From an uncultured Luteitalea sp. (GTDB lineage: Bacteria > Acidobacteriota > Vicinamibacteria > Vicinamibacterales > Vicinamibacteraceae), in NCBI GenBank assembly GCA_934541105.1, contig CAKTDA010000001.1:372001-436000 (forward strand): DNA of 64,000 bases. Reading direction: 5' to 3'. This document shows, piece by piece, positions 1 through 9,140 of this stretch; positions within the stretch are counted from its first letter, which is position 1, and each line of letters begins with the position of its first letter. The notes under the pieces were generated by a model that was given only the letters and a program-made list of their open reading frames with translations, was not told the origin of the DNA and did no database searches. Position numbers and translations under genes: made by a program.

Positions 1-312
1 GCGACGGGGGTCAACGTCTGGCGCGAATGGGCCAATCTCGAGATCAACCGCGGCGAGGCGCCGTACGAGCTGCCGCCCCAGCGCGCCGACTACGCGGGCA
101 TCGTCCTGGCCCTGGCGCGCCAGGAGTGGCCAGACACGAGTGCCTACACCGAGCCCGAGATCGCCATGCGCCCCGCCAAGCGCCATCACGCCGCGCTGAT
201 CGTCGCCTCCCCTGATTACGATCGCGTGCAGGAGCTGCTCGGCGAGTACGCCCGGCGCTTCGAGGACGACTTCCTTGCCGTGATGCCCCCGATGGAGCGC
301 CCGCCGGCGTGA
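1..312 (+). CDS. C-terminal fragment of an unrecognised protein (partial)
   Basis: The reading frame is open from the first base and ends in TGA at 310-312, giving the last 103 residues of a protein whose start lies outside the window. The fragment is soluble-looking, rich in charged residues, with an Asp/Glu/Arg-rich C-terminus and a Trp-Arg-Glu-Trp stretch near residue 7. The general look reminded me of the C-terminal part of large ATP-grasp or carboxylase-like enzymes, but no catalytic motif is visible in what remains, so I do not assign a function. It converges with the serine hydrolase gene that ends 8 bases downstream. Confidence 0.6.
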   Translation, partial: ATGVNVWREWANLEINRGEAPYELPPQRADYAGIVLALARQEWPDTSAYTEPEIAMRPAKRHHAALIVASPDYDRVQELLGEYARRFEDDFLAVMPPMERPPA

Positions 313-319
313 CGCCTGA

Positions 320-1330
320 TTACAGGCTCCTGTCCAGGATTTCGCGGTGGATCAGGTCGAACAACGCCGCGCGATGCCCGTGCCGATCCTCGCTGACGGT
401 CGTGGACGACGTGGCGGTGACCACGAGATCGCGTGACGGAAACACCATGATGTACTGCCCGCCGTAGCCCCACGCGAAGCAGGCGCGGTGGCCGCCGATG
501 TCCTGAATCCACCAGCCGTAGCCATACTCCCGCGTGGGATCCCACATCGAGCGCGTACGGGGCGTACACGACGCCGCCACCCATGCGGCCGGGACGATCT
601 GGCGTCCGCCGGCGCGCCCCGCGTTCCGCCACAACTCTCCCACCGCGACCATCTGGGCTGGCGTGAGCAGCATCTCGTTCCCGCCAAAGTAGATGCCCTG
701 CGGATCGCGCGGCCAGCGCGCCAGCGTGAAGCCGAGCGGCGTCGCCAGCACGCGCTGCGCGTACGCGTGCGTCGATTGTTTCGTCGTGTTCGTGACGATC
801 GCCGAGAGCAGGTGCGACGTGCCGGTGCTGTACTGCATGCCGGTGCCAGGCGCTTCGACAATCGGGCGGGCAAGCGCGAACGACACCCAGTTGCGGCTCC
901 GCACCCAGCGCCCATAGTTTGCGCCGCTCGTCGATTCGAGGCCGCTCTGCATCGTCAGCAGGTGCTCGAGCGTGATGTCGCGCTTGCGCGCGTCGGGGTC
1001 GTTGCGCAGTTGCGGGAACCAGCGCGTGATTGGCGTGTCGACAGCGGGAATCAGCCCGTCCGCGATGGCGATGCCCACGAGCGCGGCGATGAGGCCCTTC
1101 GAAGCCGACTTGATGTTCGCGGCCGACGTGCGACGCGACGGCCTGTCGTCGTACTCGCCGATCAGGGCACCCCGATGGCTGACGCGCAGCGTGTGCAGTT
1201 GCGGGAGCTTCGCCGCCTGGGCGCGAAGGCGACCGGCGTCGAACGCGGGTTGGGCCGCGACGGACGCTGCGAGGGCGGCTGAGGCGAAGAAGGCGAGGAG
1301 ACCCGAGCCGCACGGGCGGAACGACGGCAT
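320..1330 (-). CDS. Secreted serine hydrolase, class C beta-lactamase-like
   Basis: 336 residues. The chosen ATG gives a signal peptide (residues 1-27, ending Val-Ala-Ala-Gln). A longer in-frame extension upstream is Arg-rich and looks non-coding. The active-site tetrad SxxK is present as Ser75-Ala-Ser-Lys78, and a Tyr-Ser-Thr triad at 167-169 takes the place of the YxN motif. The C-terminal part has the Gly-Tyr-Gly-Trp and Gly-Gly-Gln segments usual in this fold. Such proteins include esterases, D-aminopeptidases and penicillin-binding-like enzymes, so the substrate cannot be read from sequence. It probably acts in the periplasm. An AAGGAG-like stretch lies directly against the ATG, closer than normal. 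Confidence 0.85.
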   Translation of the reverse strand: MPSFRPCGSGLLAFFASAALAASVAAQPAFDAGRLRAQAAKLPQLHTLRVSHRGALIGEYDDRPSRRTSAANIKSASKGLIAALVGIAIADGLIPAVDTPITRWFPQLRNDPDARKRDITLEHLLTMQSGLESTSGANYGRWVRSRNWVSFALARPIVEAPGTGMQYSTGTSHLLSAIVTNTTKQSTHAYAQRVLATPLGFTLARWPRDPQGIYFGGNEMLLTPAQMVAVGELWRNAGRAGGRQIVPAAWVAASCTPRTRSMWDPTREYGYGWWIQDIGGHRACFAWGYGGQYIMVFPSRDLVVTATSSTTVSEDRHGHRAALFDLIHREILDRSL

Positions 1331-1349
1331 CTCCTTCAAGAACGACGAC

Positions 1350-1378
1350 AGGCCGCCCCCCGTTGCGAGGGGCGGCCT
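1350..1378 (-). terminator. Perfect 10-bp stem-loop after the TonB receptor gene
   Basis: A 10-bp perfect inverted repeat (1350-1359 with 1369-1378, 9-nt loop) lies just beyond the TonB receptor stop. A second perfect 8-bp hairpin with a GGA loop occupies 1393-1411. Neither is followed by a clear T-run on the minus strand, so termination is inferred from position and stem strength. Confidence 0.45.
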
Positions 1379-1418
1379 GCGTAAGCGGCGGGGCGCGCTC
1401 GGAGAGCGCGCCTGCCGA

Positions 1419-4292
1419 TCAGAAGCGGAAGCCGAGCGCGACCTGGTAGCGACGCGCCGCGGGGTAGTGCGTGTTCGCCGTGCCCTTGCCGAAGTTGGCG
1501 CCCTTGACGTAGCTGGTGGGCAGCCCCAGCGCATCGCGCGTGCTGGTGGCGTCGGCGGTGACGACGGTGTTCCACTGGATCAACTTGTCGTTGTTGAACA
1601 GGTTGAACACGTCGAACTTCACGTAGGGCCGCAGGCTCTTGAACACGGGAATGCTGTAGTTCAGGCCGAGGTCCCACAGGTGCGCGGCGTCGAAGAGCTC
1701 CGAGCCGCGATCGGCGAAGAACAGCGTCTGCGTGGACGGCAGCGAGGCGTATGCGGCGCCCAGCTGGCGCTGGATCGTCGTGAGGCTCACGTTGCTGGCC
1801 GACAGGCTGTAGCTCAGCGGCGAGTCGTACTTGTAGAACAGTGCGACATCGACGTCACCCAGGAAGCCGAGAGGCTGCTGGTAGATGCCCCAGGCCCGGA
1901 TGCGGTGCTTCTGGAAGTCGTTGAGCCGCCCGGTCGGGTAGTGGCGGGACGCCGAGAAGACCTCGGGGTAGTCGCCGATTGCCGAGGAGATGCCCGGCGT
2001 GTTGGCGCCTTCGCCCTCGAAGTTGCCGTCGTTCTTCAGCTGCACCGTGTAGTTGCCATAGAGGTTCAGCCGCGAGAACAACGGGTACCGCCCCTGGAAC
2101 ACCAGGGCCTGGTACTTGCGCTCCGGCAGGTCGCTGTTGTCGTAGTTCACGTTCGGGAACGTGCCGTAGTCGATGCCGTCGCGGACGATCGTCGTCTCAC
2201 CGCCCGGGAGGGTGATGAAGTCCTCGACGAAGTTTGTGACGTTGCGGTCGACGAACGTGAGCTTCGCGAAGCCCCTGCCCACCGCGGCGCCGAACGAGGC
2301 GCTGAACTCCTTGGTGACCGGCGACGACAGCCCGGGGGCGAAGAACACGTTCGCCGTCGGGAACTCGCCGCTGTACGGCACGTAGTTGTTCGGGTCGAAG
2401 CCGGGTGCGAAGTCGCGGCCCTGGCCTTCCGGACCGATGTACTCACCCTCGACGAGCGCCGGGTTGCCGACCGACGTGTTGTTGGCGAACTGGCTCTCGC
2501 TGTACTTGCCGGCGTACCAGGCGTAGGTGGCCTGCACGACGTAGCGGCCGTCCTGCGCGATGTCGTAGGTGGCCGCCAGACGCGGAACCCACGTGTCGGT
2601 GTCGACCGTGCGCAGCCCGCCCGTGGCCTCGCCACGCACCTTCTCGTAGCGCGTGCCGATGTCGAACGTCAGGTTGCCCGTCGCGCGCCACGTGTCCTGG
2701 AGGTAGAACGACGTCGTGCGGGTGTCGACCTGCGCCCCGCGGGTGGCGAGCCAGTTCTCGTTGAACGTGATGCCGGGGCCGAACACCGGGATGAAGCGGC
2801 CCTGTGCGTCGTACACCGGAGCGCCGGCGGCGTCGGTGAGGTAGTCGGCGATGACCACGTACCCGGTCGAGCTCTGCGAGTTGCCGCCCGTGCGGCTGCT
2901 GTTGAACACCTCGAAGCCGCCCTTGAGGTCGTGCGTGCCCAAGCGCCCCGTCGACAGGGCATACGCGAGGCTGCCCGCGAACTGGTAGTTGTCGCGGTTC
3001 TCGGGGTCGGTCGCGTCGAAGTAGTTGCCGTTGTAGTGGACCAGCTGCGACAGGCCGATGATCGGCGAGTCGTTGAGCGACGCCGACGTGCCGCCGGAGC
3101 CGCGGAAGCCGAACGTCTTCTGCGAATAGCGGAAGTCGGCGAACAGCCGCGGGCTCAGCACGCCCCGGTAGTTCACGACGAAGCGATCGTTCGGGAAGTC
3201 CACGTCCTCGGGAATGGAGGGATCGATCGTGAAGTTGAACGGCACCCGCAGCGAGTTCTGCGAGTTGTTCATGTAGCTGCCGCTGATCGTGTGGTTGTTG
3301 GCGACCGTGCCGGTCAGCTTGACCTCGCCACGCTTGTTCGTCGTGTCGGTCGTGAACGGCGCGCCCGACTGCGGCAGCGGCGCGGTGTTCGACGTCTCGG
3401 CAAAGCGGCCGGCCGTGAAGAACCACAGGCGCGAGCGCAGGATCGGCCCGCCGAACGTGCCCTCGTAGCTCTGGTTCACCTTGTCGGACTTCGTGATGTC
3501 GCGCTCCTTCTCGAACGGCGAGAGCGACTGCCAGTCGTCGTTGGTGAAGTTGCTGCGGAACGAACCCGAGAACCGGTCGCCGCCGCTCTTGCTCACGACG
3601 TTGATCACGCCGCCCGAGAACCGCCCGTACTCGGCCGAGATGCCGGACGTCAGCACCTGCGTCTCCTCGATGGCATCCTCGATGAAGAGGTTGTTGGCCG
3701 TGCCGAACAGGTTGTCGTTGACGTCCACGCCGTCGATGAGGAACACGTTGTCGTAGGCGAACGCGCCGTTGATCGTGACCTGGTTCGCGTTGGGCGTGTT
3801 CGTCGTCAGCCCGGGCGAAAGCGTCGCAATGGCGGCCGGCGTCCGGCCGATCGGCAGCGTCTGCACTTCCATGTACTTGAAGTTCGCCGTGCCGGACGTG
3901 CTGGTGACGAACGACTCGATCGGGTTGGCCGTGACGTTGACCGTCTCGGCCTGCCCACCGATGCCGAGCGTTGCGTTCACGTTGGTCGGGGCGCCGACGT
4001 TGACCGTCGCGCGCTCCTGGCGCGTCTCGAACCCGGAGAGCTCGAACGCGACCGTGTACTCGCCCGCGGGAAGGCCGCGCAGCAGGTACACGCCGTTCTC
4101 GTCCGTTGTCGCCGTGCGGAGGCCCTGCAGGGCCGGCGAACTCGCCGTCACGACGACGCCGGGCAACACACCGCCCTGCGTATCGACTGCGGTGCCCCGA
4201 AGCTCACCTGTCTGCACGCCCTGCGCAACCGCGAGGGTCGTGCCGAGCACGCTGGCGAGCGCCGTCAGGCACAGCCGTTTCCATATGGTCAT
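1419..4292 (-). CDS. TonB-dependent receptor with N-terminal carboxypeptidase-regulatory-like domain
   Basis: 957 residues. Signal peptide 1-25 (Val-Ala-Gln end), a carboxypeptidase-regulatory-like beta-sandwich at about 28-110 (GYLL/GEYTV pattern), a TonB plug at about 120-240 (DGVDV motif, then SAEYGRFSGG), and the rest an outer-membrane beta-barrel ending in an aromatic Phe. This oar-like layout is typical of Acidobacteriota and Bacteroidota importers of large substrates, often glycans or siderophores; the ligand is not predictable. The start at 4292 has a good GAAGGAGA ribosome site 8 bases upstream. The roughly 85-residue upstream extension of the frame is discarded because it lacks a signal peptide at its own start. 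It is transcribed alone. Confidence 0.93.
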   Translation of the reverse strand: MTIWKRLCLTALASVLGTTLAVAQGVQTGELRGTAVDTQGGVLPGVVVTASSPALQGLRTATTDENGVYLLRGLPAGEYTVAFELSGFETRQERATVNVGAPTNVNATLGIGGQAETVNVTANPIESFVTSTSGTANFKYMEVQTLPIGRTPAAIATLSPGLTTNTPNANQVTINGAFAYDNVFLIDGVDVNDNLFGTANNLFIEDAIEETQVLTSGISAEYGRFSGGVINVVSKSGGDRFSGSFRSNFTNDDWQSLSPFEKERDITKSDKVNQSYEGTFGGPILRSRLWFFTAGRFAETSNTAPLPQSGAPFTTDTTNKRGEVKLTGTVANNHTISGSYMNNSQNSLRVPFNFTIDPSIPEDVDFPNDRFVVNYRGVLSPRLFADFRYSQKTFGFRGSGGTSASLNDSPIIGLSQLVHYNGNYFDATDPENRDNYQFAGSLAYALSTGRLGTHDLKGGFEVFNSSRTGGNSQSSTGYVVIADYLTDAAGAPVYDAQGRFIPVFGPGITFNENWLATRGAQVDTRTTSFYLQDTWRATGNLTFDIGTRYEKVRGEATGGLRTVDTDTWVPRLAATYDIAQDGRYVVQATYAWYAGKYSESQFANNTSVGNPALVEGEYIGPEGQGRDFAPGFDPNNYVPYSGEFPTANVFFAPGLSSPVTKEFSASFGAAVGRGFAKLTFVDRNVTNFVEDFITLPGGETTIVRDGIDYGTFPNVNYDNSDLPERKYQALVFQGRYPLFSRLNLYGNYTVQLKNDGNFEGEGANTPGISSAIGDYPEVFSASRHYPTGRLNDFQKHRIRAWGIYQQPLGFLGDVDVALFYKYDSPLSYSLSASNVSLTTIQRQLGAAYASLPSTQTLFFADRGSELFDAAHLWDLGLNYSIPVFKSLRPYVKFDVFNLFNNDKLIQWNTVVTADATSTRDALGLPTSYVKGANFGKGTANTHYPAARRYQVALGFRF

Positions 4293-4623
4293 TACTGCGT
4301 TCTCCTTCGATGATCCGATATGACTCACGCCCACGCTCACAGCGAGGTGCGTGCCAGTGGCCCCGCGATTCGTCACACGCGCGTAACATGCCGCGCGCGC
4401 AGGCATTGGCGGCCAATGGCTGCGTTTGCCAGCGGCACTTGCAGTGCCGTTCGTGATTCGTGTGATTGGATCGCGTGACGAACGATCCGATTCCGCGGAT
4501 CGCACGGTGCAATCGCGGGGCGAGTCGCGCAGGAACGCGACACTCGACACTAGCGCGGAATCGCGCCAGACGCAAACAGGAGGCGTCTATCTTTGGTGAG
4601 CTGATCCGTAAGCGAACACCAAC
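4293..4623 (-). promoter_or_regulatory. Intergenic leader of the TonB receptor with a 7-bp palindrome
   Basis: This 331-bp gap between the MFS gene stop and the receptor start holds no credible gene. It contains a perfect inverted repeat CGGCACT-TGC-AGTGCCG at 4433-4449 and a weaker one around 4403-4417 (CATTGG/CCAATG). Either could be an operator for the receptor. I could not pick a convincing -35/-10 pair. Confidence 0.3.
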
Positions 4624-5871
4624 TCACACCTCGACGTAATCGAGGTCCTTGCCGTACGTCTCCTCGAGGCCGCGCAGGGCCACCATGGCAACGAGCAGCG
4701 CCACGACGCCGACGATCAGCGCGCTGTTCACCACTCCGACCTGCGGCCGCAGCCACCCGACCGACGAGGTCAGCAGCACCACGGATCCCCGCACCACGTT
4801 GGGCACGGTCGTCGTCGCGGTCGCACGGATGTTGGTGCCGAACTGCTCGGACGCCACGGTGACGAACACGGCCCAGTAGCCGGCGCCGAACCCGAGCGCG
4901 ACACACAGCGCGTAGAACGCCCGCAGCGTGAACGGCGCGAGGAAGAAGTAGACCCCGACGAACACCACCGTGATGAGCTGGAACAGCAGCACGGCCCGCC
5001 GGCGGCTACCGATGTACTGGCTGAGGAACCCGCTCGCGATGTCGCCAGCCGCCAGGCCAAGGTACGCAAACAACACCGCACGCCCGGCACTCGGCGCTTC
5101 GGTCATCCCGAGGGCGCGCCCGATCTCGGGCGAGAACGTGATGAGGATGCCGATGACGTACCAGATCGGCACTCCAATCAGGATCACGGCGGCGTACTTG
5201 CGCGCCCGCTCCCGGTTGTTGAACAACTGCAGGACGTTGCCGCGGCTCGTCCCGATCTGCTTCACGCTCTCGAACATCCCCGACTCGTAGACGCCGATCC
5301 GCAGCGCGAGCAGCGCGAACCCCATCACGCCACCGACGACGTAGGACACCCGCCAGTCGAAGAGGTCGCCGACGAGCGCGGCGACGACCGCACCGAGGAT
5401 GCCCGTCGCGGCCACGATGGTCGTGCCGTAGCCGCGCGTCTCCTTCGGCATGATCTCGCTCACGAGCGTGATGCCGGCCCCGAGTTCCCCGGCGAGTCCG
5501 ATGCCGGCGATGAAGCGCAGCCAGGCGTACGCCTCGACCGACTGCACCCAGGCGTTGGCCATGTTGGCCGCCGAGTACATGAAGATCGATCCGAACAGGA
5601 CGCTGATCCGGCCCCGCCTGTCACCGAGGACGCCCCAGAGGAGCCCCCCGAGCAGCATGCCCGACATCTGCATGTTCAGCAGCCGCTCGCCGGCGACGAG
5701 CAGTTCGTCCCCCGTCAGGCCCAGGCTCTGGAGGCTCGGGATGCGGACGATGCTGAACAGGAGCAGGTCGTAGATGTCGACGAAGTAGCCGAGCGCCGCG
5801 ACGACGACCGAGAACGTCACCGCGCGCCGGCTGTCACGCGCGCCCGGCGCGCGGGAGGATGCCTGAGCCAT
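4624..5871 (-). CDS. MFS transporter
   Basis: 415 residues with about twelve hydrophobic segments. The first membrane helix carries YFVDIYD, and the loop between helices 2 and 3 has the family signature GDRRGR. A polar linker near residues 200-215 separates the two six-helix halves. The Asp-rich first helix and overall length fit the metabolite/sugar-acid:H+ symporter group; the substrate is unknown. It acts in the inner membrane. It lies upstream of the TonB receptor on the same strand but 331 bases away, so co-transcription is doubtful. Confidence 0.88.
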   Translation of the reverse strand: MAQASSRAPGARDSRRAVTFSVVVAALGYFVDIYDLLLFSIVRIPSLQSLGLTGDELLVAGERLLNMQMSGMLLGGLLWGVLGDRRGRISVLFGSIFMYSAANMANAWVQSVEAYAWLRFIAGIGLAGELGAGITLVSEIMPKETRGYGTTIVAATGILGAVVAALVGDLFDWRVSYVVGGVMGFALLALRIGVYESGMFESVKQIGTSRGNVLQLFNNRERARKYAAVILIGVPIWYVIGILITFSPEIGRALGMTEAPSAGRAVLFAYLGLAAGDIASGFLSQYIGSRRRAVLLFQLITVVFVGVYFFLAPFTLRAFYALCVALGFGAGYWAVFVTVASEQFGTNIRATATTTVPNVVRGSVVLLTSSVGWLRPQVGVVNSALIVGVVALLVAMVALRGLEETYGKDLDYVEV

Positions 5872-5925
5872 TGGGGGCGCAGGATACCGGCAAAGTCTCC
5901 AACGACAAAATCCCCGGCTTGCGGT

Positions 5926-8900
5926 CTATGCGGCAGTCTTGGACGCCGGCTTGACGGTCGCGAAACGGGCACGCAGGCGGTGCCAGCCGCGCGTCGCCGC
6001 GAGATCCTCGAAGACCGAGTACGCCACCGGCGTGATGAGCAGCGTGAGGAGCAGCGAGAGCGTCTGGCCGCCGATCACGACGACGGCAATGGTGCGGCGC
6101 TCCTCGGCGCCCGGCCCGGTGCCGAGCGCAAGCGGCAGCATCCCGCCGACGAGCGCGAGCGTGGTCATCAGGATCGGGCGCAGCCGATCGCGATTGGCCT
6201 GCATGATGGCCTCGAGCCGCGGCATGCCGGTTGCCCGCAGGTTGTTCATGTGATCGATCTGGAGGATCGCGTTCTTCTTCACGACGCCGAACAGCACGAG
6301 CAGGCCGAGCGCCGAGAAGAGGTTCAGCGTGTTGCCGGTTGCCCAGAGCGCCAGCAGCGCGAAGGGCACCGAGAGCGGCAGCGAGAGCAGGATCGTGAAC
6401 GGGTGGATCACGCTCTCGAACTGCGCCGCCAGGATCATGTACATGAAGATGACCGACAGCGAGAACGCCCACAGGAACTCGGAAAAGGTCCGCTCGAGCT
6501 CGCGGCCGCGGCCGCCGATCGTTACCGAGTAGCCGGCGGGCATGTCGAGTTCGGCGGCGGCGGCGCGCACCGCGACCATGCGGTCGGCAAGCGCGAAGCC
6601 CGGCGCGACGTTGCCGCGGACCCGCGCGTCGCGCTGGCGGTCGAGGCGGTCGATGCGCGACGGACTGCGTGACGTCTCGATGGTGACGAGGTTGTCGAGG
6701 CGGATGAGGCGGCCGTCGCGCGAGGGCACGAGCAGGCGACCGATCGTCGCGACGTCCTGGCGATCGGCGTCGGTCAGGCGCAGCTGCACGTCGTAGTCGT
6801 CGTTGATCGCCGCGTCGCGGTAGCGCGTGACCTCGTCGTCGCCGCCGACGAGCAGCCGCAGCGCCGTGGCGACGTCCTGCGTGTCCACGTCGAGATCGGC
6901 GGCGCGGTCCCTGTCGATCTGCACCCGCAGCTCCGGACGATCGAGCTTGAGCGTCGTGTCGGCATCGAGGATGCCGAGATCCGCCGCCTGCGTGCGAATC
7001 GTCTCGGTGAAGCGTGCGAGGTCTTCGAGCACCGGCCCCTGGATCGACAGGTCGATGTCCGACGGGCCGCCGCCGAAGTTGAAGGTCTGGATGTTGCGCG
7101 GCCCGCCGCGCAGCTCGGGAAACTTCTGCACGACCTGCCGCACCTGGCTCATCACGTCGCGCTGCGAGTAGTTGCCCTCGAAGGCCTTCCAGGGCTGCAG
7201 CCGCAGCGTGTCCTTCAGCAGGCGCCCGAACGAGAAGAGCCGCTCCTCGTGGGGCGCGATGCGGATGTACATCTGGCCCTGGTTCACGGACCCGAGGAAG
7301 CTGCCGCCCACCGTCGCGAGCACCGTCCGCACGCCCGGAATCGCCCGAACGTCCTGCTCGATCCGGCGCATCGCCTCGTCCATCGCGGCAACGCTCGTGC
7401 CCTCCGGCGCGGTGACGCGGACCTCGAACTCGGCCTCGTCCACGTCGCCGGGCACGTACTCCTGCTTCACGATCGTGTACAGCGGGATGGCCGACAGTGC
7501 GACCACGAGGCCGATGCCCATCACCGCCGCGCGATGGCGCATGGACCACGCGAGCGCGCGCGTGTAGAAGGCGTCGATGTGCCGATAGAACCCGGCGCGC
7601 GACGTGGCATCGTGCGAGTCCTTGTGCTTCTCGACCTCGCCGCGCAGCAGCCTCGCGCTCATCATCGGCGTGAGCGTGAAGCTGACGAGCAGGCTGACGA
7701 GAATCGCGACCGCCGACGTGATGCCGAACTGGTAGAGGAAGCGCCCCGAGATGCTCGACATGAACGACACGGGGATGAAGATCACCGCCAGGCTCAGCGT
7801 CGTCGCCATCACGGGCAGTGCGATCTCGGCGGTGGCCGCCTTTGCCGCCGCGAACGCGTCCATCTTCTTCTCTTCCACCCAGCGGAAGATGTTCTCGAGC
7901 ACGACGATCGCATCGTCGATGACGATGCCGACCATGAGCACGAGCGCAAGCATCGTGACGCTGTTGAGCGTGAAGTCGAGCGCCTTCATCACGCCGAACG
8001 TCGAGATGACCGAGGCCGGGATCGCGATGCCGGCAATCACGGTCGATCGCCAGCTGCGCATGAACGTCATCACCACGAGGCAGGCCAGGATGCTGCCGAG
8101 CACCAGGTGGACGTTGATCTCGTGAAGGGCGTTGTAGATGTAGCGCGACTGATCGTGGATGACCTCGAGGCGGACGTCGGCGGGCAGTTGCGCCTGCACG
8201 CGCGGAATCGCCTCCTTGATGCCCTCGATGACCGCCACGGTGTTGGCGCCCGACTGGCGCCGGACCTCCATGATCACGGTCGGCCGGCCGTCGAGCCGCG
8301 CAAGGCTGCGCTGCTCCTTGGTGCCGTCCTCGACGCGGCCGACGTCGCTGATCCGCAGGGGCACGCCGCCCCGCGTGCTGACGACGATGTTGGCGAAGTC
8401 GGCCGGGCTCTCCATCCGGCCCATCGTGCGGAGCACGCGCTCCTGCACGTCGGTCGTGACGTTGCCGCCCGGCAGGTCGGCGTTCTGGCGCACGAGCGCG
8501 TCGCGGACGTCGCTCACGGGAATGCCGTAGCCGGCAAGCCGCGCGGCATCGAGCCACACGCTGATCGCCCGTTCCTGCCCGCCGACGATCAGCACCTCGC
8601 CGACGCCCGGCCGCCGTTCGAGCTGCACCTTGGCGACCTTGTCGGCAAGCTCGGTGAGCTCGCGCACCGAGCGGTTGCCCGAGAGCGCCATCGACATCAC
8701 CGGTGTGGAGTCGTTGTCGAACTTGGCGATGACCGGCGGGCGCGCGTCGCGCGGCAGGCGGTTGAGCACCGTGGCGACGCGGTCGCGGACGTCCTGTGCG
8801 GCGACGTCCACGTTGCGATTCAGGTCGAAGGTCACGAGCACCAGCGAGACGCCCTGGCCCGAGATGCTGCGCAGCTCGGAGATGCCTTCGACCGTGTTGA

Positions 8901-9114
8901 TGACCTCCTCGAGCCGCTGGCTGACGAGGACCTCGACCTCCTCGGGCGACGCGCCGGGCAGGATGGTCTGCACGCGGACCGTCGGCAGGTCCACCGACGG
9001 GAAGCGGTCCACGCCGAGGCCGAGGTACGCCGCCGCGCCCACGACAACGAGCGACAGCACGATCATGCTGGCGAACACGGGCCGTCGGATACAGATGTCA
9101 GCGAGGGTCTGCAT
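5926..9114 (-). CDS. RND efflux pump inner-membrane subunit, HAE1/AcrB-like
   Basis: 1062 residues, the usual length for a hydrophobe/amphiphile efflux RND subunit. The N-terminus (IRRPVFASM) is the typical first helix entry. Two large periplasmic loops alternate with twelve membrane helices, and helix 4 carries the proton-relay pair in GIVIDDAIVVLEN near residue 400. The dual Asp points to the HAE1 (drug/organic) group rather than the metal-exporting HME group. It would use the proton gradient to drive export with the adaptor encoded 26 bases upstream. No TolC-type outer-membrane gene is visible nearby, so one encoded elsewhere is presumably shared. Confidence 0.95.
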   Translation of the reverse strand: MQTLADICIRRPVFASMIVLSLVVVGAAAYLGLGVDRFPSVDLPTVRVQTILPGASPEEVEVLVSQRLEEVINTVEGISELRSISGQGVSLVLVTFDLNRNVDVAAQDVRDRVATVLNRLPRDARPPVIAKFDNDSTPVMSMALSGNRSVRELTELADKVAKVQLERRPGVGEVLIVGGQERAISVWLDAARLAGYGIPVSDVRDALVRQNADLPGGNVTTDVQERVLRTMGRMESPADFANIVVSTRGGVPLRISDVGRVEDGTKEQRSLARLDGRPTVIMEVRRQSGANTVAVIEGIKEAIPRVQAQLPADVRLEVIHDQSRYIYNALHEINVHLVLGSILACLVVMTFMRSWRSTVIAGIAIPASVISTFGVMKALDFTLNSVTMLALVLMVGIVIDDAIVVLENIFRWVEEKKMDAFAAAKAATAEIALPVMATTLSLAVIFIPVSFMSSISGRFLYQFGITSAVAILVSLLVSFTLTPMMSARLLRGEVEKHKDSHDATSRAGFYRHIDAFYTRALAWSMRHRAAVMGIGLVVALSAIPLYTIVKQEYVPGDVDEAEFEVRVTAPEGTSVAAMDEAMRRIEQDVRAIPGVRTVLATVGGSFLGSVNQGQMYIRIAPHEERLFSFGRLLKDTLRLQPWKAFEGNYSQRDVMSQVRQVVQKFPELRGGPRNIQTFNFGGGPSDIDLSIQGPVLEDLARFTETIRTQAADLGILDADTTLKLDRPELRVQIDRDRAADLDVDTQDVATALRLLVGGDDEVTRYRDAAINDDYDVQLRLTDADRQDVATIGRLLVPSRDGRLIRLDNLVTIETSRSPSRIDRLDRQRDARVRGNVAPGFALADRMVAVRAAAAELDMPAGYSVTIGGRGRELERTFSEFLWAFSLSVIFMYMILAAQFESVIHPFTILLSLPLSVPFALLALWATGNTLNLFSALGLLVLFGVVKKNAILQIDHMNNLRATGMPRLEAIMQANRDRLRPILMTTLALVGGMLPLALGTGPGAEERRTIAVVVIGGQTLSLLLTLLITPVAYSVFEDLAATRGWHRLRARFATVKPASKTAA

Positions 9115-9140
9115 GGATCACCGCAACAGGGGACGACAGA

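Noticed and set aside
972..4313. Very long open frame (1113 codons) antisense to the TonB receptor
   Set aside because: Highly Arg/Val/Glu-rich composition with no domain; it is the complement of a GC-rich real gene with signal peptide and barrel motifs.
5834..8557. 907-codon frame overlapping the RND pump on the same strand
   Set aside because: Arg/Ala/His-dominated shadow of the pump gene in another frame.
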